Shown one piece after another: positions 35,114 to 47,706 of a stretch of 64,000 nt of DNA. The notes under the pieces were generated by a model, which saw nothing but the letters and a program-made list of their open reading frames with translations, did no database searches and was not told where the DNA came from. Position numbers and translations under genes: made by a program. The stretch is from JACCZX01 sp963829995 (lineage in GTDB: Bacteria > Pseudomonadota > Gammaproteobacteria > Burkholderiales > Burkholderiaceae_F). Each line of letters opens with the position of its first letter. Position 1 is the stretch's first letter. The stretch is from the NCBI GenBank assembly GCA_963829995.1, contig CAWHKW010000014.1, forward strand, positions 62,001 to 126,000. The letters are read 5' to 3'.

Positions 35114-36460
35114 ATGCAACAGACCATACAGTCTCTGAGCGCACTTGAACGCCGTGTCGATCTGACCGTTCCGGCGGCGGCGATAGAGCAGGAAGTAAAG
35201 ACGCGGCTCGCCAAGCTTGCGCGTGACATCAAGATGCCCGGCTTTCGCCCCGGCAAAGTACCGATCAAGATGGTCGCGCAGACCTACGGCGCGCAAGTCC
35301 AGGCCGAGGTGTTGAATGACAAGGTCGGCGAAGCTTTCCATTCGGTAGTGACCGCAGGCAACCTGAAAGTTGCCGGGCAGCCGCGGCTCGAACCGCGCGT
35401 GGTGGACGAGAGCGAGAGCCCGGCGGGCGACAGCAGCAAGGACCTCAACTTTTCGGCGATATTCGAGATCTACCCGGATATCAACGTGGGCGACTTGTCC
35501 GGTGCCCAACTGCAGCGTCCGACGTGTTCGGTCGGCGAGGCGGAGATCGATCGCACGCTTCAGATCATGCGAAAACAACGCGCGACGTTTGAAGATGTAC
35601 AGCGGCCGGCACAAGACGAGGATGCCGTAACGATCGACTTCAAAGGCACGCACGCCGAAGGCGAGAACGCAGGGCAACCGTTTGAAGGCGGAAGCGCCAA
35701 CGATTTCAAATTTACAGTGGGCGAAGGCCGGATGCTGCCGGAATTCGAGGCCGCAGTGCGTGGCATGGTGCCCGGACAGAGCAAGACGTTTGAGCTGAAG
35801 TTCCCCGCCGACTACGGTGCACAGACGATGGCCGGTAAGGCGGTTAACTTCGATGTGACGGTCAAACAAGTGCAGCAGCCACAGTTGCCGCCCATCGACG
35901 CCGAGTTTGCGCGCTCGCTGGGTGTCGCCGATGGTGATGTGGCGAAGATGCGGAGCGAGATCAGGAACAATCTTGGGCGCGAAGTTGCGTCGCGCCTGAA
36001 AGCTCGCACCAAGGACCAGGCGATGGCGGCGTTGCTTGCGACGAGCTCGTTTGACGTCCCGAAATCACTGGTTGAGTCCGAAAAGCAACGGTTGGCGGAA
36101 AACGCTCGCAGCGATTTGATCGCGCGCGGCATGGCCGCCAAGGATGCGCCGCTGCCGCTCGACCTGTTCGCGCCGGAAGCAGAACGGCGCGTGCGGCTCG
36201 GCCTGTTGCTGGGCGAAGTCGTGCGTTCCAATAACCTGCAATCGCGTCCCGATCAAATCCGCAAGCTGGTTGAGGAGATTGCACAGAGCTATGAAAAGCC
36301 GCAGGATGTGATTAACTGGTATTTGTCGGATCGCAAACGGCTTGCCGACCTTGAAACCGTCGCGCTCGAGGACAACGTGACCAACTGGGTGTTGGAGCGC
36401 GCAAAGGTCGTCGAAGCACCGGTCGAGTTCGACGAGCTGATGGGGCACAAAGGGAAATGA
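35114..36460 (+). CDS. tig: Trigger factor
   Basis: Ribosome-bound chaperone and prolyl isomerase, 448 residues. The ribosome-binding domain ends with the GFRPGKVPIK signature. The central FKBP-like domain includes PAQDEDAVTIDFKGTHAEGE and FEAAVRGMVPGQSKTFEL. The C-terminal arm domain is helical (EEIAQSYEKPQDVINWYLSD). The TGA overlaps the clpP ATG at 36457, so the genes are coupled. tig-clpP-clpX-lon-hupB-ppiD order is the conserved proteobacterial arrangement. Confidence 0.97.
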   Translation: MQQTIQSLSALERRVDLTVPAAAIEQEVKTRLAKLARDIKMPGFRPGKVPIKMVAQTYGAQVQAEVLNDKVGEAFHSVVTAGNLKVAGQPRLEPRVVDESESPAGDSSKDLNFSAIFEIYPDINVGDLSGAQLQRPTCSVGEAEIDRTLQIMRKQRATFEDVQRPAQDEDAVTIDFKGTHAEGENAGQPFEGGSANDFKFTVGEGRMLPEFEAAVRGMVPGQSKTFELKFPADYGAQTMAGKAVNFDVTVKQVQQPQLPPIDAEFARSLGVADGDVAKMRSEIRNNLGREVASRLKARTKDQAMAALLATSSFDVPKSLVESEKQRLAENARSDLIARGMAAKDAPLPLDLFAPEAERRVRLGLLLGEVVRSNNLQSRPDQIRKLVEEIAQSYEKPQDVINWYLSDRKRLADLETVALEDNVTNWVLERAKVVEAPVEFDELMGHKGK

Positions 36461-37107
36461 GGACTTCGGCAATGAGTAGAACGCAGATGAGCGCCGCCAT
36501 GGAGCCGCAAGGCCTCGGCATGGTGCCGATCGTGATCGAGCAGAGTGGACGCGGTGAGCGCGCGTATGACATTTATTCGCGCCTGTTGCGTGACCGGGTC
36601 GTGTTCATCGTCGGGCCGATAACTGAGCAAACGGCCAATTTGGTGGTCGCACAGCTTCTGTTCCTCGAATCCGAGAATCCGGACAAGGATATTTCGCTCT
36701 ACATCAACTCGCCCGGTGGTTCGGTGAGCGCTGGATTTGCCATCTTCGACACGATGCAGTTCGTCAAACCGGACGTGTCATCGATCTGCATCGGTGTGGC
36801 GGCCAGCATGGGTTCATTTCTGCTAGCCGCCGGTGCGAAGGGCAAGCGCTACTCGTTACCAAACTCGCGCATCATGATTCATCAGCCGATGGGCGGCGTC
36901 CAAGGGCAGGCCGCCGACATCGAAATCCATGCCAAGGAGATTCTTTATCTGCGCGAGCGGTTGAACAAGATCCTGTCCGAGCGGACGGGGCAACCGGTTG
37001 AGAAGATCGCGAAAGACACCGATCGCGACAACTTCATGTCGGCCGACGATGCCGTAAAGTACGGGCTGATCGACAAGATTTTTGTCAGCCGAAGCGAACA
37101 GCCGTAG
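36457..37107 (+). CDS. clpP: ATP-dependent Clp protease proteolytic subunit ClpP
   Basis: Serine protease subunit assembling as two heptameric rings with ClpX/ClpA, 216 residues. The catalytic Ser is in GVAASMGSFLLAAG, the His in MIHQPMGGVQGQA and the Asp in DTDRDNF. The N-terminus has several alternative Met residues (36457, 36472, 36484, 36499); the ATG at 36457 overlapping tig is the first, but a later one may give the mature form after pro-peptide removal. Confidence 0.96.
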   Translation: MRTSAMSRTQMSAAMEPQGLGMVPIVIEQSGRGERAYDIYSRLLRDRVVFIVGPITEQTANLVVAQLLFLESENPDKDISLYINSPGGSVSAGFAIFDTMQFVKPDVSSICIGVAASMGSFLLAAGAKGKRYSLPNSRIMIHQPMGGVQGQAADIEIHAKEILYLRERLNKILSERTGQPVEKIAKDTDRDNFMSADDAVKYGLIDKIFVSRSEQP

Positions 37108-37135
37108 TCGACGGCCGCTGGGAGTATTAGCAGGA

Positions 37136-38401
<1,266 letters not shown>

Positions 38402-38557
38402 CGAGTGACGGTATTCAGCGCGGCTTTTCGGCACTTACCGCTGGGCGGCACCGGCTCGCTGCATGCTAGATTGGGTTTGCCCGCATTCCTTCTGCCCTTG
38501 CATTCACCCCGTGTGGGCGCATATGGCGTTTAAAGTCACATGAAGGGAACGACTCGA

Positions 38558-40969
<2,412 letters not shown>

Positions 40970-40981
40970 CGAATCAGGGGA

Positions 40982-41025
40982 GCCGGCGCGTTTTCAGCGC
41001 GCCGGCAACTGATTCTTTCGCTTTT
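40982..41025 (+). terminator. Possible terminator after lon
   Basis: A 9-bp perfect stem GCCGGCGCG / CGCGCCGGC (40982-41006) with loop TTTTCAG, then a moderately T-rich stretch ending around 41025. No continuous T run follows, so strength is unclear. Confidence 0.55.
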
Positions 41026-41047
41026 TCCTGTTTCCTTTTTCTTCTCC

Positions 41048-41076
41048 TTGACACTGCTAGTGCGTCGCGGTTGAAT
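41048..41076 (+). promoter_or_regulatory. Candidate sigma-70 promoter for hupB
   Basis: TTGACA (41048-41053, perfect -35) and TTGAAT (41071-41076, four of six for -10) at 17-base spacing, about 125 bases upstream of hupB. The long leader is unexplained. Confidence 0.5.
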
Positions 41077-41200
41077 AGCCGTTCAAATCTTCAACCAACT
41101 TTTTGCGCGCGCTGCAGATAACAAAAGCCGTGAACAAATGCAATATGCAGTGCCGCGCGCGCGGTCCGTGCAGCGACAGTCAGAAGACGGGGGTACATAA

Positions 41201-41473
41201 GTGAACAAGACCGAATTGATCGACCACATCGCCAAGCAAGCAGACATTTCTAAAGCAGCGGCGGGTCGGGCCCTCGAGGCGCTTGTTGCGGGCATCCGCG
41301 GCAGCTTGAAACGAGGCAACTCGGTGACGTTGGTGGGATTCGGAACCTTTATCGTCAGCAAGCGCGCCGCGCGTACCGGTCGCAATCCGCGGACCAACGA
41401 AGAAATCAGGATCAAGGCAGCGAAAGTCCCGAAGTTCCGGCCGGGCAAGGCGCTCAAAGATTCGCTAAACTGA
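41201..41473 (+). CDS. hupB: DNA-binding protein HU-beta
   Basis: Nucleoid protein bending DNA as a dimer, 90 residues. MNKTELIDHIAKQADISKAA at the N-terminus and GFGTFIVSKRAARTGRNPRT, the DNA-contacting beta arm, identify it as HU. The start is a GTG (41201). It sits between lon and ppiD as in other proteobacteria, supporting HU-beta rather than IHF. Confidence 0.96.
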   Translation: MNKTELIDHIAKQADISKAAAGRALEALVAGIRGSLKRGNSVTLVGFGTFIVSKRAARTGRNPRTNEEIRIKAAKVPKFRPGKALKDSLN

Positions 41474-41503
41474 CGCGCTTCCGAAGTTGTTGCTGAGCGA
41501 GCG

Positions 41504-41526
41504 CGTGGCGTGCGATAGACGCCACG
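41504..41526 (+). other. Hairpin between hupB and tRNA-Val
   Basis: CGTGGCGT pairs with ACGCCACG (8 bp, 7-base loop) directly before tRNA-Val. No T tract follows, so it is more likely an mRNA/tRNA processing boundary than a terminator. Confidence 0.4.
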
Positions 41527-41530
41527 GCAT

Positions 41531-41606
41531 GGGTGCTTAGCTCAGTTGGTAGAGCGGCGCCCTTACAAGGCGTAGGTCGGGGGTTCGAGACCCTCAGCAC
41601 CCACCA
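41531..41606 (+). tRNA. tRNA-Val (anticodon TAC)
   Basis: 76 bases with encoded CCA. GGGTGCT acceptor pairs with AGCACCC, anticodon TAC at 41564-41566 in loop CTTACAA, T loop TTCGAGA. Followed by tRNA-Asp after 25 bases. Confidence 0.97.
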
Positions 41607-41631
41607 CAAACAGCAACGGAACCCGACATCA

Positions 41632-41708
41632 GGAGTGGTAGTTCAGTCGGTTAGAATACCGGCCTGTCACGCCGGGGGTCGCGGGTTCGAGTCCCGTCCA
41701 CTCCGCCA
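41632..41708 (+). tRNA. tRNA-Asp (anticodon GTC)
   Basis: 77 bases with encoded CCA. GGAGTGG pairs with CCACTCC, discriminator G, anticodon GTC at 41666-41668 in loop CTGTCAC, T loop TTCGAGT. Likely co-transcribed with tRNA-Val. Confidence 0.97.
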
Positions 41709-41720
41709 CACAACTAAGAA

Positions 41721-41745
41721 AGGCGAACGCAAGTTCGCCTTTTTT
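41721..41745 (+). terminator. Rho-independent terminator after tRNA-Asp
   Basis: AGGCGAAC-GCAA-GTTCGCCT stem of 8 bp followed by TTTTTT. Ends the tRNA (or hupB-tRNA) transcript just before ppiD. Confidence 0.9.
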
Positions 41746-41776
41746 GCTTTGGTAGATCACTCTAGGACACCTTGCC

Positions 41777-43732
41777 ATGTTTGATTTCGTCCGCTCGCAT
41801 CGCAGCTGGATGATGCTGTTTATCCTCGTACTCATTTTGCCCTCGTTCGTTTTCTTCGGCATCCAGGGCTACAACAATTACGTTGACCAGGACGGAGCAC
41901 TGGCGACGGTCGATGGTGCGCCGATCACGCAGCAGGAGTACGACATTGCACTGCGTGACCGGGTCGAGCGCCTGCGGCAGGGCCTTGGAGCCAATTTCGA
42001 TCCGAAGCTGCTGGAGACTCCGGAGGCGCGCGCCGCTGTTCTGGATCAGCTTGTGCTTGACCGGGCGCTTGCCAACGAGGCGACGAAGGCGAATGTCGTC
42101 GTCACCGTAGATCGGCTGCGCGAATTCATCTCCAACGTTCCGGCGTTTCAGCAGGACGGCAAGTTCAGCTACGACCGCTACAAGGCTTTTCTTGCCTCTC
42201 GGGGTCAGAGTGAAGCAAGTTTTGAGCAAAGTCTGCGCAACGATTTGCGCAAGCAGGCTTTGGTGCAAGCGGTTGTCGAATCGGCCATCACGCCGAAGCA
42301 CGTGATCGATCGCATCGAGCGCATATTGCTGGAGCAGCGTGAGGTGCGCGAACTCCGGTTTCCGGCCGAGCAATTTGCGTCAAAAGTTTCGGTCACGGAT
42401 GCGCAAATCGCCGAGTATTACCAGGCCAATCGCTCGCAGTTCGGGATTCCAGAAAGCGCGCGCGTCGAGTACGTCGTGCTGGCGCCGGAGACCATCGCTG
42501 CCAGCGTCAAAGTCACGGAAGAGGAAGTCAAGAATTACTACGAGCAGAACAAGGCGCGCTACGGCACCGAGGAGCAGCGGCGGGCAAGTCACATCCTGAT
42601 CGCCGCTGAGGGATCCGACAAAGCAGGCGCCCGCAAAAAGGCCGAAGAAATTCTGGCGAAAGTCAAAGCCAACCCCAACGAATTCGCGAAGCTCGCTCGT
42701 GAGAACTCAAAGGACCCGGGCTCTGCGGCGCAGGGCGGCGACCTTGGCTTCTTCGCGCGCGGAATGATGGTCAAACCGTTTGAAGATGCCGTTTATCGAC
42801 TGAAGACAGGCGAAGTGAGTGAAGTGGTCGAAACCGACTTCGGCTTTCACATCATCCGTGTCACCGAGATCAAGCCCGCGCAGGCGAAGGAGCTATCCGA
42901 GGTGCGCGCGGATATCGAACGCGAACTGAAAAATCAGCAGGCACAGAAGAATTTCACCGAAGCGGCCGATCAGTTCACCAACCTGGTGTACGAGCAGGCG
43001 GACTCACTGCAGCCGGCAGCGCAGAAACTCAACCTCAAAGTGTTGACCGCGGACAGTCTGACGCGTCAGGGCCTGTTGCCGCATCTTGGACCGCGCGTCG
43101 TCGAAGCGATTTTTGCTGAGGACTCGCTGAAGAACCGACGCAACACCCAGGCGATTGAAGTTGGCACCAACACGCTGGTCTCGGCGCGTGTGCTCGATCA
43201 TCGGCCCGCCTCAGTGCAGCCACTTGAGAAGGTGACGCCGGAGATTCGCCAGCTACTCGAGCGCCGCGAAGCGATTCGGCTTGCGCGCGAAGCGGGCGAA
43301 CAAAAGCTGGCAGCGTTGCGCAAAGAGCCGAGCGATGCGGGATTCGCTGCACCCAAGGTCGTCTCCCGCCGTCAGCCGCAGGATCTGCCGACCAATGCGT
43401 TGACCGAAGTCCTTCGCATTCCGGCAGACAAACTCCCGCAATTCGTCGGAACCGAAATCGGAGCCGACTTCCGCAATGCCAGCAGCGCCGGTTACGTCAT
43501 CATGAGGGTGAACTCATCCAAACCCAGCGAACCGATTCCCGCGGCGCAGCGTGACGCACAGGCACGAGCGATTACTCAGCAGGCAGCAGCCGCGGCCGAA
43601 TTCACCTATGCCGAAGGCCTGAAAGCGCGGCACAACGTCAAGATCCTGCGCGCAGACTTGCAGCGCAAGGCGGAACAAGAGCCCGCTGCGAAAATGCCGG
43701 CGGCCGACGTCAAGTCAGTACCGGGCAAATAG
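41777..43732 (+). CDS. ppiD: Periplasmic folding chaperone PpiD (SurA-type)
   Basis: Membrane-anchored periplasmic chaperone, 651 residues. One N-terminal membrane helix (WMMLFILVLILPSFVFFGIQ) anchors it. A SurA-type N-domain follows (ATVDGAPITQQEYD). One PPIC domain has RRASHILIAAEGSDKAGA, KDPGSAAQGGDLGFFARG and TDFGFHIIRVTEI. The C-terminal region is Ala/Gln-rich. ATG 41777 follows the terminator. The stop overlaps the convergent selU by 23 bases. Confidence 0.94.
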   Translation: MFDFVRSHRSWMMLFILVLILPSFVFFGIQGYNNYVDQDGALATVDGAPITQQEYDIALRDRVERLRQGLGANFDPKLLETPEARAAVLDQLVLDRALANEATKANVVVTVDRLREFISNVPAFQQDGKFSYDRYKAFLASRGQSEASFEQSLRNDLRKQALVQAVVESAITPKHVIDRIERILLEQREVRELRFPAEQFASKVSVTDAQIAEYYQANRSQFGIPESARVEYVVLAPETIAASVKVTEEEVKNYYEQNKARYGTEEQRRASHILIAAEGSDKAGARKKAEEILAKVKANPNEFAKLARENSKDPGSAAQGGDLGFFARGMMVKPFEDAVYRLKTGEVSEVVETDFGFHIIRVTEIKPAQAKELSEVRADIERELKNQQAQKNFTEAADQFTNLVYEQADSLQPAAQKLNLKVLTADSLTRQGLLPHLGPRVVEAIFAEDSLKNRRNTQAIEVGTNTLVSARVLDHRPASVQPLEKVTPEIRQLLERREAIRLAREAGEQKLAALRKEPSDAGFAAPKVVSRRQPQDLPTNALTEVLRIPADKLPQFVGTEIGADFRNASSAGYVIMRVNSSKPSEPIPAAQRDAQARAITQQAAAAAEFTYAEGLKARHNVKILRADLQRKAEQEPAAKMPAADVKSVPGK

Positions 43733-44819
43733 TGTTAACGGTGCGTGCGGCCAACGTTCGCGCGGCCGCTTTGAAGTCGCCGATCCCGTCGCTCTCGATG
43801 CGCAGGATGACGGCACTGGCAGCGTGCTCGAAGTTTCGATCGATCGATTTCACGTATGCCGGGTCGTAGTGCTCGGCCAACAAATGCGTGACGACACCGT
43901 CCCAGTCACTGGCGCCGGCGAGCGCCTTCCAGTGGGCAATCTTCTGCCGCCCGTGTAACGCCGATAGGCAATCGAGCTGCGCATTCAGTGCGTCGCGATT
44001 GCGCTCGAAGTGTTCATACTCGTCGCGCAGCAAGCGGACGCGCGCCTGCAGCGGAACCTCAAGGCGTACGCACTGCGATGAGCGCATGCGCGCCAGCAGA
44101 GCATCCGGAATTCGCAGCTCTCCGATCTTTCGGCTCTCGGACTCGACATACACCACGCGCGTCACGTCGAAAGAGCGCAGTGCGTTCCACAGGCGCGTCT
44201 CGAACATCTTCTGCGAAGGCTGCGCCTGCGCCGGCAGACCGCCCAGCACCGAGCCACGATGGTGAGCCAGTGCCTCGAGGTCGAGCACCTGCGCACCCTC
44301 TGCACGAAGCTCCTGCAGCAAGCGGCTTTTTCCGCTTCCGGTGGTTCCGCACAGCACGCACAAAGAGTAAAGCGTGGGCAGCGTGGCTAGATCGGTGACC
44401 ACTTGCCTTCGATACGCTCGATAGCCACCTTCGAGCTGGCGCGCCTGCCAGCCTACGCATCCCAAGATGTGCGTCATCGCCCCGCTGCGATTACCCCCGC
44501 GCCAGCAGTAGACAAGTGGCCGCCAGTTTTTTGGCTTGGAGTGAAATTGCGTTTCTATGTGATGCGCGATATTGCGCGCGACATACGCCGCGCCGCGGCG
44601 GCGCGCTTCGAACGACGATTGCTGGCGATCCATCGTGCCCACCTCGACGCGCTCCTCGTCCGTCAGCACCGGGCAGTTGATCGCGCCCGGCAAATGATCC
44701 AGCGCGAATTCGGCTTCGCTGCGAACGTCGATCAAGGAGTCGAATTGCGTTAGATGCAGCAGCGCTTCCGACGCCGAGATCACGCAACGCTCGGATGCAT
44801 CCCAGGGTGCGGTGCTCAT
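43710..44819 (-). CDS. selU: tRNA 2-selenouridine synthase SelU (MnmH)
   Basis: Replaces sulfur by selenium in the wobble uridine of certain tRNAs, 369 residues. The N-terminal rhodanese domain has DVRSEAEFALDHLPGAIN and the Cys105 in YCWRGGNRSGAM. The C-terminal P-loop region is CGTTGSGKSRLLQEL. ATG 44819 is chosen; it overlaps the tesA stop as ATGA (44816-44819), so the pair is coupled. No selD is visible in this window; the enzyme needs selenophosphate. Confidence 0.93.
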   Translation of the reverse strand: MSTAPWDASERCVISASEALLHLTQFDSLIDVRSEAEFALDHLPGAINCPVLTDEERVEVGTMDRQQSSFEARRRGAAYVARNIAHHIETQFHSKPKNWRPLVYCWRGGNRSGAMTHILGCVGWQARQLEGGYRAYRRQVVTDLATLPTLYSLCVLCGTTGSGKSRLLQELRAEGAQVLDLEALAHHRGSVLGGLPAQAQPSQKMFETRLWNALRSFDVTRVVYVESESRKIGELRIPDALLARMRSSQCVRLEVPLQARVRLLRDEYEHFERNRDALNAQLDCLSALHGRQKIAHWKALAGASDWDGVVTHLLAEHYDPAYVKSIDRNFEHAASAVILRIESDGIGDFKAAARTLAARTVNTICPVLT

Positions 44820-45514
44820 AACCTGGCTTTGGGCGCGCCTTTCGCCAGGATCAGCGGCTCCAGCACCGGCCATACGGTTTGCAGAATTCTTGCCTGGGCC
44901 TGCGCGCTCGGATGGATCCGGTCCGCCTGAAAGAAGTCGGATGAATCGGCGAATCCTTCCAGCAGGAACGGCACAAGCGCGGTGTTGTACTGCTTGGAAA
45001 CGTTGGCGAATGCGGCGTAAAAGCGCTCGGTGTACTCGCGACCGTAATTCGGCGGTATCTGGATTCCCGCCACCACAACGCGCGCACCGGCCTCCTGGCT
45101 GGCGCGAACCATGGCGGTGAGGTTGTCCTGCATGCGGGCCACCGGCAATCCACGCAGTCCATCGTTGCCGCCCAGCTCGATGACAACGATTGAAGGCCGA
45201 TGCTGTTTCAGCAGCGCAGGCAATCGCGACCGCCCACCGCTGGTGGTGTCGCCACTGATGCTGGCATTCACAACCGTATAATTTGAGCCGTTTTGCTGCA
45301 ATCGATTTGAAAGCAGCTGCACCCACCCCTGGCCGCGCTGCAATCCATATTCCGCCGACAAACTATCGCCAAGCACGAGAATCACCGGGCGCCCGCCCTC
45401 GTGGGTGGCCTTGCCCGGACGTGTGACTGCGCCCAGCGCCGGCGTGCTCAACGCGACGGTGCACAGCGCGACCGCCAATGATCCAAAGTAACGAGTCAGG
45501 AAATTTCTGCGCAC
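44816..45514 (-). CDS. tesA: Arylesterase/thioesterase TesA (GDSL family)
   Basis: Periplasmic GDSL lysophospholipase/thioesterase, 232 residues from GTG 45514. A signal peptide (YFGSLAVALCTVALSTPALG) precedes VILVLGDSLSAEYGL, with the catalytic Ser, then block V DRIHPSAQAQARI with Asp and His; GGNDGLRG is the oxyanion block. A longer in-frame start (45574) overlaps the divergent ybbA and looks unlikely. The gap to ybbA is only three bases, so the two promoters must lie within the opposite genes' 5' ends. tesA-ybbA neighbours are known from E. coli. Confidence 0.92.
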   Translation of the reverse strand: MRRNFLTRYFGSLAVALCTVALSTPALGAVTRPGKATHEGGRPVILVLGDSLSAEYGLQRGQGWVQLLSNRLQQNGSNYTVVNASISGDTTSGGRSRLPALLKQHRPSIVVIELGGNDGLRGLPVARMQDNLTAMVRASQEAGARVVVAGIQIPPNYGREYTERFYAAFANVSKQYNTALVPFLLEGFADSSDFFQADRIHPSAQAQARILQTVWPVLEPLILAKGAPKARL

Positions 45515-45517
45515 GAG

Positions 45518-46231
45518 ATGAGTGAAGACAAAAAAACGGCAGTCGAGGCGCGCAATCTCAGCAAGATCGTGCAAGACGCCACTGGCAGCCTGACCATCTT
45601 GGATGATATCAACCTGAAGATTGCGTCGGGCGAGACCGTAGCCATCGTCGGCGCCTCGGGTTCTGGAAAATCCACGTTACTCGGACTGCTAGCGGGGCTC
45701 GATGTTCCGACGTCAGGCTCGGTAAGCATCTTCGGCCGGGACCTTTTTGCACTCGACGAAGACGGGCGGGCAGCTCTGCGGGCGGAGTACCTTGGATTCG
45801 TTTTCCAATCGTTTCAGCTGTTGCCGCATCTGAATGCGCTGGAGAACGTATTGCTGCCGCTGGAGTTGACCGGACGCGCGCCGGATGACGTATCTCCGGT
45901 CGACGCTGCACGTTCTTTGTTGCAGCGAGTGGGCTTAGGGGAGCGGCTATCGCACTATCCGAAGTATCTATCCGGAGGCGAGCAGCAAAGGGTTGCACTC
46001 GCGCGTGCGTTCGTATTGCGTCCACCGTTGTTGCTGGCCGATGAGCCGACGGGCAGCCTGGATGCCCGAACCGGCGAAGCGGTGATCGAATTGATGTTTC
46101 AGCTTAACCACGAGCGCGGCTCGACACTGTTGCTGGTCACGCACGATCCCGACATCGCACGTCGATGCGGCCGGCAGATCGAACTGCACGCCGGGCGTAT
46201 CGTCGCCGGCGAAGCCACGGCACCGGCGTAA
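45518..46231 (+). CDS. ybbA: ABC transporter ATP-binding protein YbbA
   Basis: MacB/LolD-type ATPase of 237 residues. Walker A VGASGSGKSTLLGLLAGLD, Q-loop VFQSFQLLPH, signature LSGGEQQRVALARA, Walker B LLADEPTGSLD, switch VTHDPDIA. In E. coli the partner permease YbbP lies downstream of ybbA. Here no permease follows: the next gene (nnr) is on the opposite strand 12 bases on. The partner must be elsewhere or lost. Confidence 0.9.
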   Translation: MSEDKKTAVEARNLSKIVQDATGSLTILDDINLKIASGETVAIVGASGSGKSTLLGLLAGLDVPTSGSVSIFGRDLFALDEDGRAALRAEYLGFVFQSFQLLPHLNALENVLLPLELTGRAPDDVSPVDAARSLLQRVGLGERLSHYPKYLSGGEQQRVALARAFVLRPPLLLADEPTGSLDARTGEAVIELMFQLNHERGSTLLLVTHDPDIARRCGRQIELHAGRIVAGEATAPA

Positions 46232-46243
46232 GCCGTTGATCGA

Positions 46244-47704
46244 CTAATCGTCGGCCGAAGGAGCGCGCAGCTTCGCCAGCTGATCGGCCGCTCTCAGAGC
46301 GACGTCGCTCGCCACCAACCCCACGTCCCGGCTTTCGCCGGCTCGCCCGTGCAGCCACGTGGCTGCCAGCGTTGCTTGCCAAGGGTCGAAGTGTTGCGCG
46401 AGCAGTGAGCCTAATAGGCCCGCGAGCACGTCGCCCGTGCCCGCGGTCGCGAGTGCCGGGCCACCCGTTGGATTGATGGCGCAGCGCCCATTGGTCTGAA
46501 CGTTGACGGTCCCGGCGCCCTTCAGGACGACGATGCTTCGGTAGCGCGTTGCCAACTCGCGCGCCGAAGCGACGCGATCGAGCTGGACTTCGTCGGCTGA
46601 AGTTTGCAGCAAGCGAGCGGCTTCGAGCGGATGCGGCGTCAGCACGGTCGTTGCGTTGCGTGCGCCAAGATGCTCGCTGAGGGCGGGCCCCTGCGCCAGT
46701 AAGTTCAAGGCATCTGCATCGATGATCAGCGAGGCATCGCTGTCGAGGGCCCACTGCAGCGCTCGGCGCGCCGCTTCATTCTGGCCCAGGCCACAGCCGA
46801 TCACGACCGCATGCGGATTCTCGATAGACGCGTACGGACGAAACATCAGCTCAGGCTGGCCCGGGTCGACGCGAAATTCCGGTGCGCCGATGCAATCGAC
46901 ATAAACGCGGCCGGCACCAAGGACAAGCGCCGCGCGCGCGGCGAGCAGGGCAGCTCCGACCATGCCTGCGCCGCCGCCAATGATCAGTGCATTGCCGTAG
47001 CTGCCTTTATGCGTGTTGCGCCGGCGCGGCGCGCTGATCTGCGGAAAATCGGATGGATCGGACAACGTGAGGCGGGTGGACGTGGGCTCGATACCGAGTC
47101 CAGCGAGCGTCACCGCGCCAGCCGCGTCGACGCCGCCACCCGTGTGCAGCCCGGGCTTGTCTGCGATGAATGTGATTGTTTCCGATGCGTAGACACCTTC
47201 GACGTCGCCGACCCAGCAGCCCCGGTCGGCGTCGAGTCCGCTCGGGACATCGAGCGCGATCACGCGTGCGTGCTGTGCGTTAACCCACTGCGCGCCCTCC
47301 AGCAGCCTTCCTTGCAGCGGACGTGTTTGCCCGATGCCCAGCATGGCATCGACAATCACGTCGAACTTTTCGCGGACGGGCAAGCTCGTGCTCGTTGCCC
47401 CACCCAATGCGCGCCACTGGGTGTGGGCGTTGCGTGCATCGTCGGCGAGCGGCTTGGCTAATTGAACGCACGTGACGCGATAGCCCGCCGAGTGCAGTTT
47501 GCTGGCGGCGATATAGCCGTCGCCGCCGTTGTTGCCTGGACCACACACGACACATATCGAAGCCTGACTGCTGGTCTGTAAGGTCGCGATCCGAGCCGCT
47601 GCGGCAGCTCCGGCGCGCTCCATCAGCGTCCCGGGGGGCAGAGCCGATTGCGCTGTGTGCTCAAGCGCCCGCAGCTCAGCAACGGTCAGAAGCGGGGTTC
47701 CCAT
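46244..47704 (-). CDS. nnr: Bifunctional NAD(P)H-hydrate epimerase / dehydratase
   Basis: Repairs hydrated NAD(P)H: an N-terminal NnrE-like epimerase joined to a C-terminal NnrD dehydratase, 486 residues. The epimerase part has CVVCGPGNNGGDGYIAASKL and VIALDVPSGLDADRG. The dehydratase part has HKGSYGNALIIGGGAGMVGA, LTPHPLEAARLL, VLKGAGTVNV and ATAGTGDVLAGLLG, where the Asp of GTGDVL acts. ATG 47704 is two bases before the end of dadA upstream; codons further upstream are in another gene's frame. Known reaction uses ADP or ATP. Confidence 0.94.
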   Translation of the reverse strand: MGTPLLTVAELRALEHTAQSALPPGTLMERAGAAAAARIATLQTSSQASICVVCGPGNNGGDGYIAASKLHSAGYRVTCVQLAKPLADDARNAHTQWRALGGATSTSLPVREKFDVIVDAMLGIGQTRPLQGRLLEGAQWVNAQHARVIALDVPSGLDADRGCWVGDVEGVYASETITFIADKPGLHTGGGVDAAGAVTLAGLGIEPTSTRLTLSDPSDFPQISAPRRRNTHKGSYGNALIIGGGAGMVGAALLAARAALVLGAGRVYVDCIGAPEFRVDPGQPELMFRPYASIENPHAVVIGCGLGQNEAARRALQWALDSDASLIIDADALNLLAQGPALSEHLGARNATTVLTPHPLEAARLLQTSADEVQLDRVASARELATRYRSIVVLKGAGTVNVQTNGRCAINPTGGPALATAGTGDVLAGLLGSLLAQHFDPWQATLAATWLHGRAGESRDVGLVASDVALRAADQLAKLRAPSADD

Positions 47705-47706
47705 CA

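Noticed and set aside
34896..35144. Longer N-terminus of HpnC
   Set aside because: It would run through the tRNA-Leu gene on the opposite strand, a known annotation artefact.
38460..38540. Heat-shock (sigma-32) promoter for lon
   Set aside because: CTTGCA and CCCCGTG are present but with wrong spacing and too few matches.
44820..45326. Longer N-terminus of SelU
   Set aside because: Lies in tesA in a different frame; the ATGA overlap at 44816-44819 fits better.
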